Of a stretch of DNA of 64,000 bases, positions 34,644 to 42,751 are shown one piece after another. Position 1 is the first letter of the stretch, and each line of letters begins with the position of its first letter. The stretch spans positions 62,001-126,000 of the forward strand of contig NZ_JAVFJJ010000003.1 of assembly GCF_030908245.1 (NCBI RefSeq), given 5' to 3'. Source of the DNA: Sinomonas sp. ASV322. Its GTDB lineage: Bacteria > Actinomycetota > Actinomycetes > Actinomycetales > Micrococcaceae. The notes below the pieces were generated by a model, which was given only the letters and a program-made list of their open reading frames with translations, ran no database searches and was not told the origin of the DNA. A program made the translations under genes and the position numbers.

Positions 34644-34693
34644 CAACGGGAATGCCCCTGTCAGGTATTCCAGGGCCCTCGTCTTCCAGAAGC

Positions 34694-35443
34694 TCAGGCG
34701 GTCCGGTGGGCCCAGCGCCCGGACGCGCACAGGCGGAGCGCGACGGCTGCCGCGATCGCCGAGACCGCGACGAGCGAGACGAGCACGACGAGCTGGACGA
34801 TCGCGGCGTCGACCGGGCTCGCCCCGCCGAGCACCATCCCTACGAAGGCACCCGGCAGGGTGACCGTTCCGACCGTGCGCGTCTGGTCCAGGGAGGGGAT
34901 GAGCGCCTCGCGTGCCGTGTGGCGTGCCACGAGGAGGCGAGCGGGACGCCATTCGAAGCCGAGGGCGACGGCGGCCTCGACCTCGCCGCGCCGCAGCTCG
35001 AGCTCGGCGAGGACGCGACGGGCGGCGAGGCTCGTCGTCGTCATCGCTCCGCCGACCTGCTGGCCGATGAGCGCGATGAGCGCGAGCCCGTCGAACGGCA
35101 GGACGCCCGTCGCGAGCAGGATGAGCACGGCCGGCGCGACCCCCGCCGCGATCGGTGCGGCGGCCCACCACCAGCGCGTGCGGTCGGCGCGGCGACCCGC
35201 CGTGACGACGGCGACGGCGAACATCGCGAGCGTGAACAGGAGTGCGAGCCACGGGCTTTTCCCGAGCTGGGAGACGAGGAGGGCGACGACGGCGAGCTGG
35301 CCCACGGCGCGAAGGCTCGCCGTGACGGGCGGCCGCCACCCGCCGTCGAGCGCCCCGCGGTGGACGGCGGCGGCGAGCGCGGTCAGGAGGACGACGGCGA
35401 CGACGACGCCGGGCCCGAGTCCCAAGAGCGTCGAACTCTGCAC
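34694..35443 (-). CDS. FetB-like ABC permease (UPF0014, metal-related)
   Basis: 249-aa membrane protein of the FetB/YbbM family with about seven spans. Family motifs are RAVGQLAVVALLVSQL near the N-terminus, the metal/ATPase interface region GQQVGGAMTTTSLAARR, and PSLDQTRTVGTVTLPGAFVGMVLGGASPVDAA. FetAB in E. coli is reported to export iron; the ATPase partner FetA is not in the window next to it, so function is uncertain. GTG 35443 is 7 nt after TATTGT and probably leaderless; the promoter overlaps that of fprA2. Confidence 0.8.
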   Translation of the reverse strand: MQSSTLLGLGPGVVVAVVLLTALAAAVHRGALDGGWRPPVTASLRAVGQLAVVALLVSQLGKSPWLALLFTLAMFAVAVVTAGRRADRTRWWWAAAPIAAGVAPAVLILLATGVLPFDGLALIALIGQQVGGAMTTTSLAARRVLAELELRRGEVEAAVALGFEWRPARLLVARHTAREALIPSLDQTRTVGTVTLPGAFVGMVLGGASPVDAAIVQLVVLVSLVAVSAIAAAVALRLCASGRWAHRTA

Positions 35444-35449
35444 GCGAAC

Positions 35450-35456
35450 TACAATA
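35450..35456. promoter_or_regulatory. Shared bidirectional -10 element of the FetB-like and fprA2 genes
   Basis: TACAATA: read on plus it gives TACAAT (35450-35455) for fprA2, on minus TATTGT (35456-35451) for the FetB-like gene, with the leaderless 7-nt gap to GTG 35443. Confidence 0.5.
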
Positions 35457-35505
35457 TGAGGTTGCGTGCTGATTCAGCGCGCGGAGCTGCCGGAAGGATC
35501 ATCCC

Positions 35506-36939
35506 GTGACCAACGCCCCTGCTGCACGACCGCTGCGCGTCGCCATCATCGGCGCCGGGCCCGCCGGGGTCTACGCGGCAGACATCCTGACCAAGTCGAA
35601 CGAGGTCAAGGACGGAGATTTCGAGGTCAGCATCGACCTCTTCGACCAGTACCCCGCGCCGTACGGGCTCATCCGCTACGGGGTGGCCCCGGATCACCCA
35701 CGCATCAAGGGCATCGTCAACGCGCTCCACAAGGTGCTCGACCGCGGCGACATCCGCTTCATCGGCAACGTCACGTATGGGCGCGACGTCACGCTGAGCG
35801 ACTTCCGCCACTTCTACGACGCCGTCATTTTCGCGACGGGCGCGATCAAGGACGCGAAGCTCGACATCCCGGGTTCAGACCTCGAGGGCTCGTTCGGCGG
35901 CGCGGACTTCGTGTCGTGGTACGACGGCCACCCGGACGTCGCGCGCGACTGGCCGCTCGACGCGAAGGAAGTCGCGGTCATCGGCAACGGCAACGTCGCC
36001 CTCGACGTCGCCCGGATGCTGTCCAAGCACGCCGACGACCTTCTCGTCACCGAGATCCCCGACAACGTGTACCGCGTCCTCAAGGGCAGCCCGGTCACGG
36101 ACGTCCACGTCTTCGGGCGCCGCGGCCCCGCACAGGTGAAGTTCACGCCGCTCGAGCTCCGCGAGCTCTCGCACTCGCGCGACGTCGACATCGTGCTGTA
36201 CCCCGAGGACTTCGAGTTCGACGAGGCCTCGGATGAGGCGATCCGAACGAACAACCAGGTCAAGACGATGGTCAACACGCTCGCGAACTGGATCGCGGAG
36301 GACCAGGACACGGGCGCGTCCCGCCGTCTGCACCTGCACTTCCTGCACAGCCCCGTCGAGATCTACGACGCCCCGGAGGCCCGGGGCAAGGTTGCCGGCA
36401 TCCGCTTCGAGCGCATGGAGCTCGACGGCACGGGCAACGTGCGCGGCACCGGCGAGTTCGAGGACTACCCCGTCCAGGCCGTCTACCGCGCGATCGGCTA
36501 CCACGGTTCCGAGCTCGCCGAGCTCGAGTTCGACGCGCACCGCGGCGTCATCCCGAACGACGGCGGCCGCGTCCTCGACGAGGAAGGCGCGCCCGTGCCG
36601 GGCGTCTACACGACGGGTTGGATCAAGCGTGGCCCCGTGGGCCTCATCGGCCACACCAAGGGTGACGCGCTCGAGACGATCGGGTGCCTCCTCGAAGACC
36701 GCGACACGCTCCCGCCGGCCCAGAACCCCGACGAGCACGCGATCATGAGGCTCCTCGAGGAGCGCGGGGTCGAGTTCACGACGTGGGAGGGCTGGAACGA
36801 GCTCGACGCCCACGAGAAGTCGCTCGGCGAGAAGTTCACGGCGGAATCCGCGGAACAGGGCGCGCCCGTCGAGCGCGAGCGGGTCAAGGTCGTGCCGCGC
36901 GACGAAATGGTGCGTATCTCCCGCAAGCACAAGCGCTGA
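35506..36939 (+). CDS. fprA: FprA-type ferredoxin-NADP reductase, copy 2
   Basis: 477-aa paralogue of the protein at 19087, very close over most of its length. FAD motif IGAGPAGVYAADIL, YPAPYGLIRYGVAPDHPRIK, NADP motif VIGNGNVALDVARM and TTGWIKRGPVGLIGHTK. GTG 35506 has GGAAGGA 8 nt ahead. It lacks the N-terminal 15-bp repeat peptide of copy 1. It stands divergent from a FetB-like permease rather than by sulfur genes, so the two copies may serve different ferredoxins. Like copy 1 it is followed by a 32-bp GGTCACC array. Confidence 0.92.
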   Translation: MTNAPAARPLRVAIIGAGPAGVYAADILTKSNEVKDGDFEVSIDLFDQYPAPYGLIRYGVAPDHPRIKGIVNALHKVLDRGDIRFIGNVTYGRDVTLSDFRHFYDAVIFATGAIKDAKLDIPGSDLEGSFGGADFVSWYDGHPDVARDWPLDAKEVAVIGNGNVALDVARMLSKHADDLLVTEIPDNVYRVLKGSPVTDVHVFGRRGPAQVKFTPLELRELSHSRDVDIVLYPEDFEFDEASDEAIRTNNQVKTMVNTLANWIAEDQDTGASRRLHLHFLHSPVEIYDAPEARGKVAGIRFERMELDGTGNVRGTGEFEDYPVQAVYRAIGYHGSELAELEFDAHRGVIPNDGGRVLDEEGAPVPGVYTTGWIKRGPVGLIGHTKGDALETIGCLLEDRDTLPPAQNPDEHAIMRLLEERGVEFTTWEGWNELDAHEKSLGEKFTAESAEQGAPVERERVKVVPRDEMVRISRKHKR

Positions 36940-36946
36940 GCCCCAC

Positions 36947-37159
36947 CGTTTGGGGGTCACCTACGGTGGGTGGCGCGTCGTTTGGGGGTCACCTACGGTG
37001 GGTGCGGGGTCGTTTGGGGGTCACCTACGGTGGGTGCGGGGTCGTTTGGGGGTCACCTACGGTGGGTGCGGGGTCGTTTGGGGGTCACCTCCCGTGGGTT
37101 GAACCCGCGGGAGGTGACCTCTGAACGGGCGAGGACCTGCGGGAGGTGACCTCTGAACG
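36947..37159. repeat. 32-bp tandem array with mirrored arms (GGTCACC family)
   Basis: CGTTTGGGGGTCACCT at 36947, 36979, 37011, 37043 and 37075: five units, period exactly 32; units 2-4 are identical. A central G (37101) is followed by two reverse-complement units (37102-37127 and 37134-37159). Central arms 37083-37100 and 37102-37119 match at 17 of 18. It fills the gap between convergent fprA2 and the GGDEF-like gene. Confidence 0.92.
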
Positions 37160-37168
37160 GGCGAGGTT

Positions 37169-37942
37169 CTAGCGGCGGAGGCTCTCGAGCAGGAGCGCGA
37201 CCCCGTCGGCGGTCGCAGGCAGTGGCTCGACGTCGAGTCGGCAGCCGTGGCCCTTCTCGGGGTGGAAGAGCCGATCGAGGCGTGCCGCGGCGTCGTGCAG
37301 CCGTGAGAACGCGCCTTTCGCACGGGGCATGAGCGACGCGATCGTTGCGCCCGTGTGGCTCAGGACCGCTGCCGATCCGGCGAACGCATCGAGGACCTCG
37401 CGCCCGAGCGTCACCTGCACCTCCCACGGGAGCGATGCGACGCTTGCCGTCCCCTCGGGGAGTCGCAGGACGGCGACGAGTCGCGCGCACGCGGCATCGC
37501 CGTCGTCCTCCGTCCCCTTTTCTGAATAAAGTTCGTAGATGCGGGCGCGGAAGTGGGCCCACGTCGAGAGGCCCGTGGCGGGATCAACGCATGAGATGCC
37601 GGGACCGCAGCCGTCCGCGAACTCGGCCCACGTCTCGGCGAACGCCGCGACGAGCTGCGCTGGCGCGGCCATGCCAAGCGCGCCGAAGAACGCGAAGAGG
37701 TCCATGACGGCCTCAGCAGGGCCAACGCCGTGCTCCGCGCGGGCCCGCCCGAGGGCCCGCACAGAAGGCTCGAGGCACGCCGACGACGTCGACCGGGACG
37801 CGGAGCGGACCAGATCGAGCACCTCGGGACACAGCCAGTCGCTCGCAACGCGCCACGAACCAGAGAGCGCGTCGTGACGCCAAGAACGGAGGAGCTGGTC
37901 GTGTCCCTTCGGCCGACTCCCCGGTGTCACAAGGTGGGTCAT
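37169..37942 (-). CDS. Hypothetical protein with degenerate GGDEF-like segment
   Basis: 257 aa. The segment DPATGLSTWAHFRARIYELY resembles the start of a GGDEF domain (DxLTGLxNR-x-F), but the metal-binding GGDEF loop itself is absent, so it should not make cyclic di-GMP. The N-terminal half is Ala-rich and helical. Divergent from the fused sigma factor gene at 38063, the two sharing a promoter region with an 11-bp inverted repeat; a regulatory link is plausible. The start is taken at ATG 37942; an upstream ATG at 37969 is possible. Confidence 0.55.
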   Translation of the reverse strand: MTHLVTPGSRPKGHDQLLRSWRHDALSGSWRVASDWLCPEVLDLVRSASRSTSSACLEPSVRALGRARAEHGVGPAEAVMDLFAFFGALGMAAPAQLVAAFAETWAEFADGCGPGISCVDPATGLSTWAHFRARIYELYSEKGTEDDGDAACARLVAVLRLPEGTASVASLPWEVQVTLGREVLDAFAGSAAVLSHTGATIASLMPRAKGAFSRLHDAAARLDRLFHPEKGHGCRLDVEPLPATADGVALLLESLRR

Positions 37943-37969
37943 ATGTGCTGAGAGGCGGGAACCTTGCAC

Positions 37970-38006
37970 CTATGACGCGATATTCGTTCGGAAACTCGCG
38001 TCATAG
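37970..38006. promoter_or_regulatory. 11-bp inverted repeat between divergent GGDEF-like and sigma factor genes
   Basis: CTATGACGCGA (37970-37980) pairs with TCGCGTCATAG (37996-38006). Each arm ends in a TAG... -10-like word facing outwards (TAGAAT 38004-38009 on plus; TAGGTG on minus), so both promoters may share one operator. Confidence 0.55.
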
Positions 38007-38062
38007 AATCGATGCCTGGGACTCACGTAAGCGTGACCGTCAACAGCGGGAAGGAACAATCC

Positions 38063-39739
38063 ATGACCGCAAGTGCCGATCCCGCAACCGCGGCACCTGC
38101 TGCCCCGAGCGACGCCCAGCTGATCGCTGAGGTCCGCGCCGGGGACACCGAAGCCTACGCGCGCCTCTTCGAGCGCCACCACTCCGCCGCCGTCGGCCTC
38201 GCGCGCCGCTACGCGCGCAATGCGAGCGACGCCGAGGACCTCGCCGCCGAGGGGTTCGCGAACGTCCTCACGGCCCTCCGGAGCGGCTCAGGCCCGGACG
38301 CCTTCTTCCGGGCCTACCTCTTCACGTCCATTTCGCGCCTCGCCGCGCGGGGGAACATCAAGGCCAACCGCCAGACCCTCAGCGACGAGATGGAGCGCTA
38401 CGAGGGCGAGCAGCCGTACGACGACCCCGTGCTCGCCGGCTTCGAGTCGGATACCGTGGCCTCCGCCTTCCGATCGCTCCCCGAACGCTGGCAGGCCGTG
38501 CTCTGGTATACCGAGGTGGACGGCATGCAGCCCGCCGCGGTCGCGCCGCTCCTCGGGCTCTCGCCCAATGCGGTCTCGGCGCTCGCCCTTCGCGCTCGCG
38601 AGGGCCTCCGGCAGGCGTACCTCCAGGCCCACGTCTCCGCGTCCGCGGTCGACGAGGCGTGCACCGCGTTCGTGGACAAGCTCGGCGCCTACGCCCGCAA
38701 GGGCTTGAGCCCGCGCAACGAAGCCAAGGTGAGCGAGCACCTGCACGACTGCCCGCGGTGCACGGCCGCGCTGCTCCAGCTCCAAGACGTGGGCCACGGC
38801 ATGCGTGGCATCGTCTTCCCGCTCGTCACGGCGCTTCCGTTCGTTGTGCCCGCGGCTGGGAAGCTCGTGGGCGGCGGCCTGTTCGTGGGCTTCCTCGCGT
38901 GGCTCCGGCAGATTTTCGACAAGCTCGGGCCGCGGAACGTCGCCATCGCCGGGGCGGTCGCCGCTGCGGCCGTGATCGGTGGGATCGCCTTCGCCACCGT
39001 GATGTCGACGACGCCGGAGCCCCCTCCCGCTGCCCCCTCGGCGGTCGCGGCGGCTCCCGACACCGGTTCCTCCGCGTCGGGTGGGGGAGCGGGCTCGGCC
39101 GCGGCACCTGCGCCTGCGCCTGCGCCCGCTCCGGCTCCGGCTCCGGCTCCGGTGGAGGAGCCCGCGCCCGCGCCGGAACCCGCCCCCGCGCCCGTCCCAG
39201 AGCCCGCGCCTGCGCCGGCTCCCGTGGCGGCTGCACCGGCTCCCGCGCCAGCCGCGGCTCCCGCCCCGGCACCTGCGCCTGCGCCTGCTCCCTCGGCGCC
39301 GCCGTCGACCACCCCCAGCCCGACGCCGACGTCGCAGTACCCGTACAGCCTCGCACTCGTCTCGTGGAGTCAGACGCCGGAGTCGCTGCTGTTTCTTGAG
39401 TCGTTCCAGACCGACATCCTCAACCTCGCGGCGACCCCGACCGGGACCTCGACGCCGCCTTCGTCCTCGGTGAACGTGACCATCACGTATCCCTCGTCGC
39501 CCGGAACGCTGTCGTCCAGCTCGCCGGCATGGAACTGCAGCGGTCCGACCGGCTCGGGGCCTGTAACCGTCTCGTGCAAGCTGAATCACTATTCCGGCGG
39601 GAGCATTCCGGAGCTCAAGCTGGTGTGGACCGTTCTCCTCCCACTTGGCTCGACCATGACGGTGACTCCCGGCAGCGGAACCGCCGTGATCATGCACGGC
39701 AGCGCTCCGGTCTCGAACAAGGCCACGTTCGCGAGCTAG
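38063..39739 (+). CDS. ECF sigma factor fused to zinc finger, membrane spans and extracellular domain
   Basis: 558 aa. Sigma-2 region about 31-100 (ARLFERHHSAAVGLARRYARN, DAEDLAAEGFANV), sigma-4 about 132-190 (SLPERWQAVLWYTEVDGM... LLGLSPNAVSALALRAREGL). Then an anti-sigma-like zinc motif, H226-x3-C230-x2-C233, two hydrophobic spans (about 250-280 and 293-314), a Pro-Ala repeat linker (about 317-430), and a beta-rich outer domain with a Cys pair (WNCS, VSCKL). The order fits the ECF52-type actinobacterial sigma factors that carry sensor and regulator in one chain. ATG 38063 has GGGAAGGA ahead. Outer ligand unknown. Confidence 0.85.
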   Translation: MTASADPATAAPAAPSDAQLIAEVRAGDTEAYARLFERHHSAAVGLARRYARNASDAEDLAAEGFANVLTALRSGSGPDAFFRAYLFTSISRLAARGNIKANRQTLSDEMERYEGEQPYDDPVLAGFESDTVASAFRSLPERWQAVLWYTEVDGMQPAAVAPLLGLSPNAVSALALRAREGLRQAYLQAHVSASAVDEACTAFVDKLGAYARKGLSPRNEAKVSEHLHDCPRCTAALLQLQDVGHGMRGIVFPLVTALPFVVPAAGKLVGGGLFVGFLAWLRQIFDKLGPRNVAIAGAVAAAAVIGGIAFATVMSTTPEPPPAAPSAVAAAPDTGSSASGGGAGSAAAPAPAPAPAPAPAPAPVEEPAPAPEPAPAPVPEPAPAPAPVAAAPAPAPAAAPAPAPAPAPAPSAPPSTTPSPTPTSQYPYSLALVSWSQTPESLLFLESFQTDILNLAATPTGTSTPPSSSVNVTITYPSSPGTLSSSSPAWNCSGPTGSGPVTVSCKLNHYSGGSIPELKLVWTVLLPLGSTMTVTPGSGTAVIMHGSAPVSNKATFAS

Positions 39740-39791
39740 CGGCAGGCAGCGAGCCGCCGCTGGGCGAAGTCCGCCCTTGTTGCTTACCCAG

Positions 39792-39879
39792 GTCCCCTTA
39801 TCGCTCGTGAAGTCACCTTCACGGTGACTTCACGAGCGATAAGGGGACTACTACCTGCGGGAAGGTGACATCCCGCAGG
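39792..39879. repeat. Perfect 26-bp inverted repeat plus second hairpin
   Basis: Arms 39792-39817 and 39823-39848 pair without mismatch around a 5-nt loop; GTCCCCTT and GTCACCTT recur 20 bp apart. A second stem follows, CCTGCGGGA (39854-39862) with TCCCGCAGG (39871-39879). Located between the sigma factor and permease genes; likely a terminator. Confidence 0.88.
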
Positions 39880-40009
39880 GCCCCGCGGGTCCGACTGTCC
39901 GCATAGCGAGACGATTTGAGCGTCCCATGTGGTGGACACCTAAGGTTAACGGGTTTGTCCTGGCCGACGGGTTTCTGGCCCTTGGCCGTCCCCGACCCTC
40001 AGGTAGACG

Positions 40010-41542
40010 ATGAAGATCCTCCGCACCAAGCCCATCGAGCAGTCGCTCGCCGACTCGAACGAGCCCGGCAGGCGCCTCAAGCGCTCCCTCAGCACGTGGG
40101 ACCTCATGATCATGGGCATCGCGGTCGCCGTCGGCGCCGGCATCTTCTCGGTCGGCGCCAAGGCGGCGGCGAACTTCGCGGGGCCCGCCGTGACGGTCTC
40201 GTTCGCGGTCGCCGCGATCGCATGCGCGCTCGCGATCATGTGCTACGCGGAATTCGCGACGGCGATCCCTGTCGCCGGCTCGGCCTACGTCTTCACGTAC
40301 GCCACGATGGGCGAACTGCTCGCGTGGATCATCGGCTGGAACCTCATCCTCGAGCTCTTCACGGCGGCCGCGGTCGTCGCGAAGTACTGGGGCCTCTACC
40401 TCAGCAAGGTCTTCTCCCTCGTGGGCCTCACCATCCCGCCGAGCATCCACCTCGGCGGACTCGAGCTCGTGTGGGGGCCGTTCCTCATCGTTTCGATCTT
40501 CACCGTTCTGCTCGTCCTCGGCACGAAGCTCTCCGCGCGGGTCGGCAACTTTTTCACGATCATCAAGATCGCCGTCGTCCTCTTCGTCATCGTCGTGGGC
40601 TTCATGTACCTCAAGGCGGAGAACTACGCGCCGTTCATCCCGGCGGAGGTCCCCTCGCACGCCGCGGACGCCACCGCCGTCCTCAAGCAGTCCCTCTTCG
40701 CGTTCGCGACCGGTGCCGCCCCGGCCCAGTATGGGCTCTTCGGCGTCTTCGCGGGCGCAGCGCTCGTGTTCTTCGCGTTCATCGGCTTCGACGTCGTCGC
40801 GACGAGCGCGGAGGAGGTCAAGAACCCCCAGAAGACGCTCCCGCGCGGCATCTTCGCGGGCCTCGGCGCCGTGACGATCCTCTACATCCTCGTCTCGCTC
40901 GCGCTCACGGGCATGGTCCCGTACACGACGCTAGCGGCCGCCGAGCAGCCTACCCTCACGACCGCGTTCGAGGCCGTAGGCAACACGGATGCGGCGAAGG
41001 TCATCGCGTTCGGCTCGCTCGTGGGCCTCACGACGGTCATCATGGTCCTGCTTATGGGCTTCGCGCGCGTCGTGCTCGCGATGAGCCGCGATGGCCTCCT
41101 GCCCCGCGCGCTCTCGGTCACCTCGGACAAGCGGTCGACGCCGGCCCGCCTCCAGATCCTGTGCGGCGTCCTTGTCGCCTTGGTGGCTGGCCTCACTCAG
41201 GTGGACGTGCTCGAGGAGATGATCAACATCGGCACTCTCTCGGCGTTCGTCGTCGTGAGCCTCGGCGTGATCGTGCTGCGCCGCCGTCGTCCGGATCTCA
41301 AGCCCTCATTCCGTGTCCCGTTCGGGAAAGTGCTCCCGATCGTCTCGGCGCTCCTGTGCCTCTACCTCATGACGAATCTGGCGGTCGAGACGTGGATCTA
41401 CTTCGCCGGTTGGCTTGTTGTGGGCCTCGTGATTTATTTTGCATATGGACAGCGGAATTCCCGCCTCAACGATCGTTTCGCGGAAGCTCGCGCTGCCGTG
41501 GCCGCGAACGATCCAGTGAGCGTCGCGAGCCGCGAATCCTGA
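40010..41542 (+). CDS. APC family amino-acid permease (cationic amino-acid transporter type)
   Basis: 510 aa with about 12 spans. The first span holds the substrate motif GIAVAVGAGIFSVGAKAA, and later segments SGSAYVFTY-like (VAGSAYVFTYATMGE) and FFAFIGFDVVATSAEEVKNPQKTLPRGI are typical for the CAT/YfnA branch. Ligand likely a neutral or cationic amino acid. A TetR gene follows 86 nt later on the same strand and may control it. The ribosome site (CAGGTAG) is weak. Confidence 0.88.
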   Translation: MKILRTKPIEQSLADSNEPGRRLKRSLSTWDLMIMGIAVAVGAGIFSVGAKAAANFAGPAVTVSFAVAAIACALAIMCYAEFATAIPVAGSAYVFTYATMGELLAWIIGWNLILELFTAAAVVAKYWGLYLSKVFSLVGLTIPPSIHLGGLELVWGPFLIVSIFTVLLVLGTKLSARVGNFFTIIKIAVVLFVIVVGFMYLKAENYAPFIPAEVPSHAADATAVLKQSLFAFATGAAPAQYGLFGVFAGAALVFFAFIGFDVVATSAEEVKNPQKTLPRGIFAGLGAVTILYILVSLALTGMVPYTTLAAAEQPTLTTAFEAVGNTDAAKVIAFGSLVGLTTVIMVLLMGFARVVLAMSRDGLLPRALSVTSDKRSTPARLQILCGVLVALVAGLTQVDVLEEMINIGTLSAFVVVSLGVIVLRRRRPDLKPSFRVPFGKVLPIVSALLCLYLMTNLAVETWIYFAGWLVVGLVIYFAYGQRNSRLNDRFAEARAAVAANDPVSVASRES

Positions 41543-41627
41543 ACCGCCCTGTAGGATCACAGGCGGGGAATGTGAGGCACTACACGGCCAATCACGCGGG
41601 TGACGGTCGAAGCGAGGACATCGGTTT

Positions 41628-42221
41628 ATGGCTAGACCGCCACGGCCTGAGCGCAAGTCGGAGCTGCTCGAGCAGATTCTGGACTTCCTCTTGGACAAGA
41701 CGCTTGCGGACCTCACCTTCCGCAGCCTCGCCGATGGTCTCGGCATCAGCAGCTACGTTCTCGTGTACCACTTCGGGAACCGCGAAGCGCTCGTCTCCGA
41801 GATCATCCGCGGGATCGAGTCTCGTTTCGACCCGTATGGGCCCGGGGCGGATCGTCTTTCGGTAGACGGGCTCATCCTGTGGGCGCGCGCCGTGTTCGAG
41901 CATTCGCTCGACCACCGGGGACGCCATCTCCAGCGCCTCGAGTTCGAGGCCGCCGTGCAGGACGTCGTGGCTCCGCAGCCGCGCGGGAACAGCGCGACAG
42001 GCTATCTCGCGTGGTGCCGCTTCCTCACGGTCTGGCTTGAGCACGAGGGCGTCCCCGCCGACGAAGCCGCGGTGCTGGGGCGGACGTTCGTCGCAGCGCT
42101 CACCGGGGTTCTCTACGACTACGTGATCTTTGGCGACCGTCCGGCCGTGACGGCTTCGTTCGAGAAGCTCGTCGATGCATTCATCCGCGAGCTGTCGGCA
42201 AGCCGAGCGCCGCTCGGCTGA
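41628..42221 (+). CDS. TetR family regulator
   Basis: 197 aa with an N-terminal TetR helix-turn-helix (LLEQILDFLLDKTLADLTFRSLADGLGISSYVLVYHFGNREALVSEII) and a variable ligand domain (TVWLEHEGVPADEAAVLGRTFVAALTGVLYDYVIFGD). GAGGACATC precedes the ATG. Likely regulates the preceding permease gene. Confidence 0.88.
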   Translation: MARPPRPERKSELLEQILDFLLDKTLADLTFRSLADGLGISSYVLVYHFGNREALVSEIIRGIESRFDPYGPGADRLSVDGLILWARAVFEHSLDHRGRHLQRLEFEAAVQDVVAPQPRGNSATGYLAWCRFLTVWLEHEGVPADEAAVLGRTFVAALTGVLYDYVIFGDRPAVTASFEKLVDAFIRELSASRAPLG

Positions 42222-42242
42222 TCCTCGCCGCGTGGCCCGCGG

Positions 42243-42605
42243 TCAACGCGACGTGGGCCGGGCCTCGAGGATTTCTCGGATGTGCTGAGCCTCGAGCGGC
42301 AGCCGGTTGGCGAGGGCGTTCCAGAGGATGTCGCAGTCCACTTGGTCGTGGTTGTGCGCAACGAGATTCCGGGTTGCCTTCATGGCCCGCCACGAGACGT
42401 GGGGGTTGGCCAGGATGAATTCCCCGGGCAGCCGAGCGACGGCTTCCCCGATCTTGTGAAGGATCGACTCGGCTGCGAGACGCAGGGCGATGTCGGCGTC
42501 GTACGCCTCCTTTCCCCGTGCGACGATGGCGTTGGCCGCCGTGTCACTCAACCGCAGAAGGTCGCGGAGGCTGCCGTCGATGCGTGACCGATCGAGACCC
42601 GTCAT
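42243..42605 (-). CDS. hepT: HepT-like (DUF86) RNase toxin, without the modifiable Tyr
   Basis: 120 aa, full length, helical. The catalytic R-x4-H motif is present: Arg79 and His84 in RNLVAHNH. The position that is Tyr in the family motif (R-x4-6-H-x-Y), the residue modified by the MntA antitoxin, is His86 here. The partner gene on its 5' side is only a C-terminal fragment (42602-42748), joined by a 4-nt ATGA overlap. So this is an orphan toxin of the MntA/HepT type. It may be inactive or expressed too weakly to harm. Codon use resembles the neighbours. Confidence 0.8.
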   Translation of the reverse strand: MTGLDRSRIDGSLRDLLRLSDTAANAIVARGKEAYDADIALRLAAESILHKIGEAVARLPGEFILANPHVSWRAMKATRNLVAHNHDQVDCDILWNALANRLPLEAQHIREILEARPTSR

Positions 42606-42748
42606 AGGGCAATCGCTTCGTCGCGGATGGGGTTGGGACCGGGCCGCAGCCCGCCCTCGGACACGACGTCAACGTGCAGGCCGGTGACGTCCTCGAGGGC
42701 AGTCGTGAGATCGGCGAGATCGAACATCGTTGCGTCAGGTGCCAGCCG
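42602..42748 (-). pseudogene. Truncated MntA nucleotidyltransferase antitoxin
   Basis: Only about 48 C-terminal residues remain, with the MntA-typical ending DLADLTTALEDVTGLHVDVVSEGG...IRDEAIAL. The catalytic GS-x10-D-x-D half is missing: the frame reads into unrelated sequence at about 42750, exactly where the nitronate monooxygenase promoter begins. Probably removed by a recombination event. Confidence 0.75.
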
Positions 42749-42751
42749 TGA

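Noticed and set aside
36947-37100. Five 32-bp direct repeats resembling a CRISPR array
   Set aside because: The units are head to tail with no unique spacers (units 2-4 are identical), mirrored copies follow, and no cas gene is near.
39090-39310. Pro-Ala repeat in the sigma factor as part of the intergenic repeat system
   Set aside because: It is a codon-level low-complexity linker of varying unit size without mirrored arms, as expected for a cell-wall-spanning spacer.
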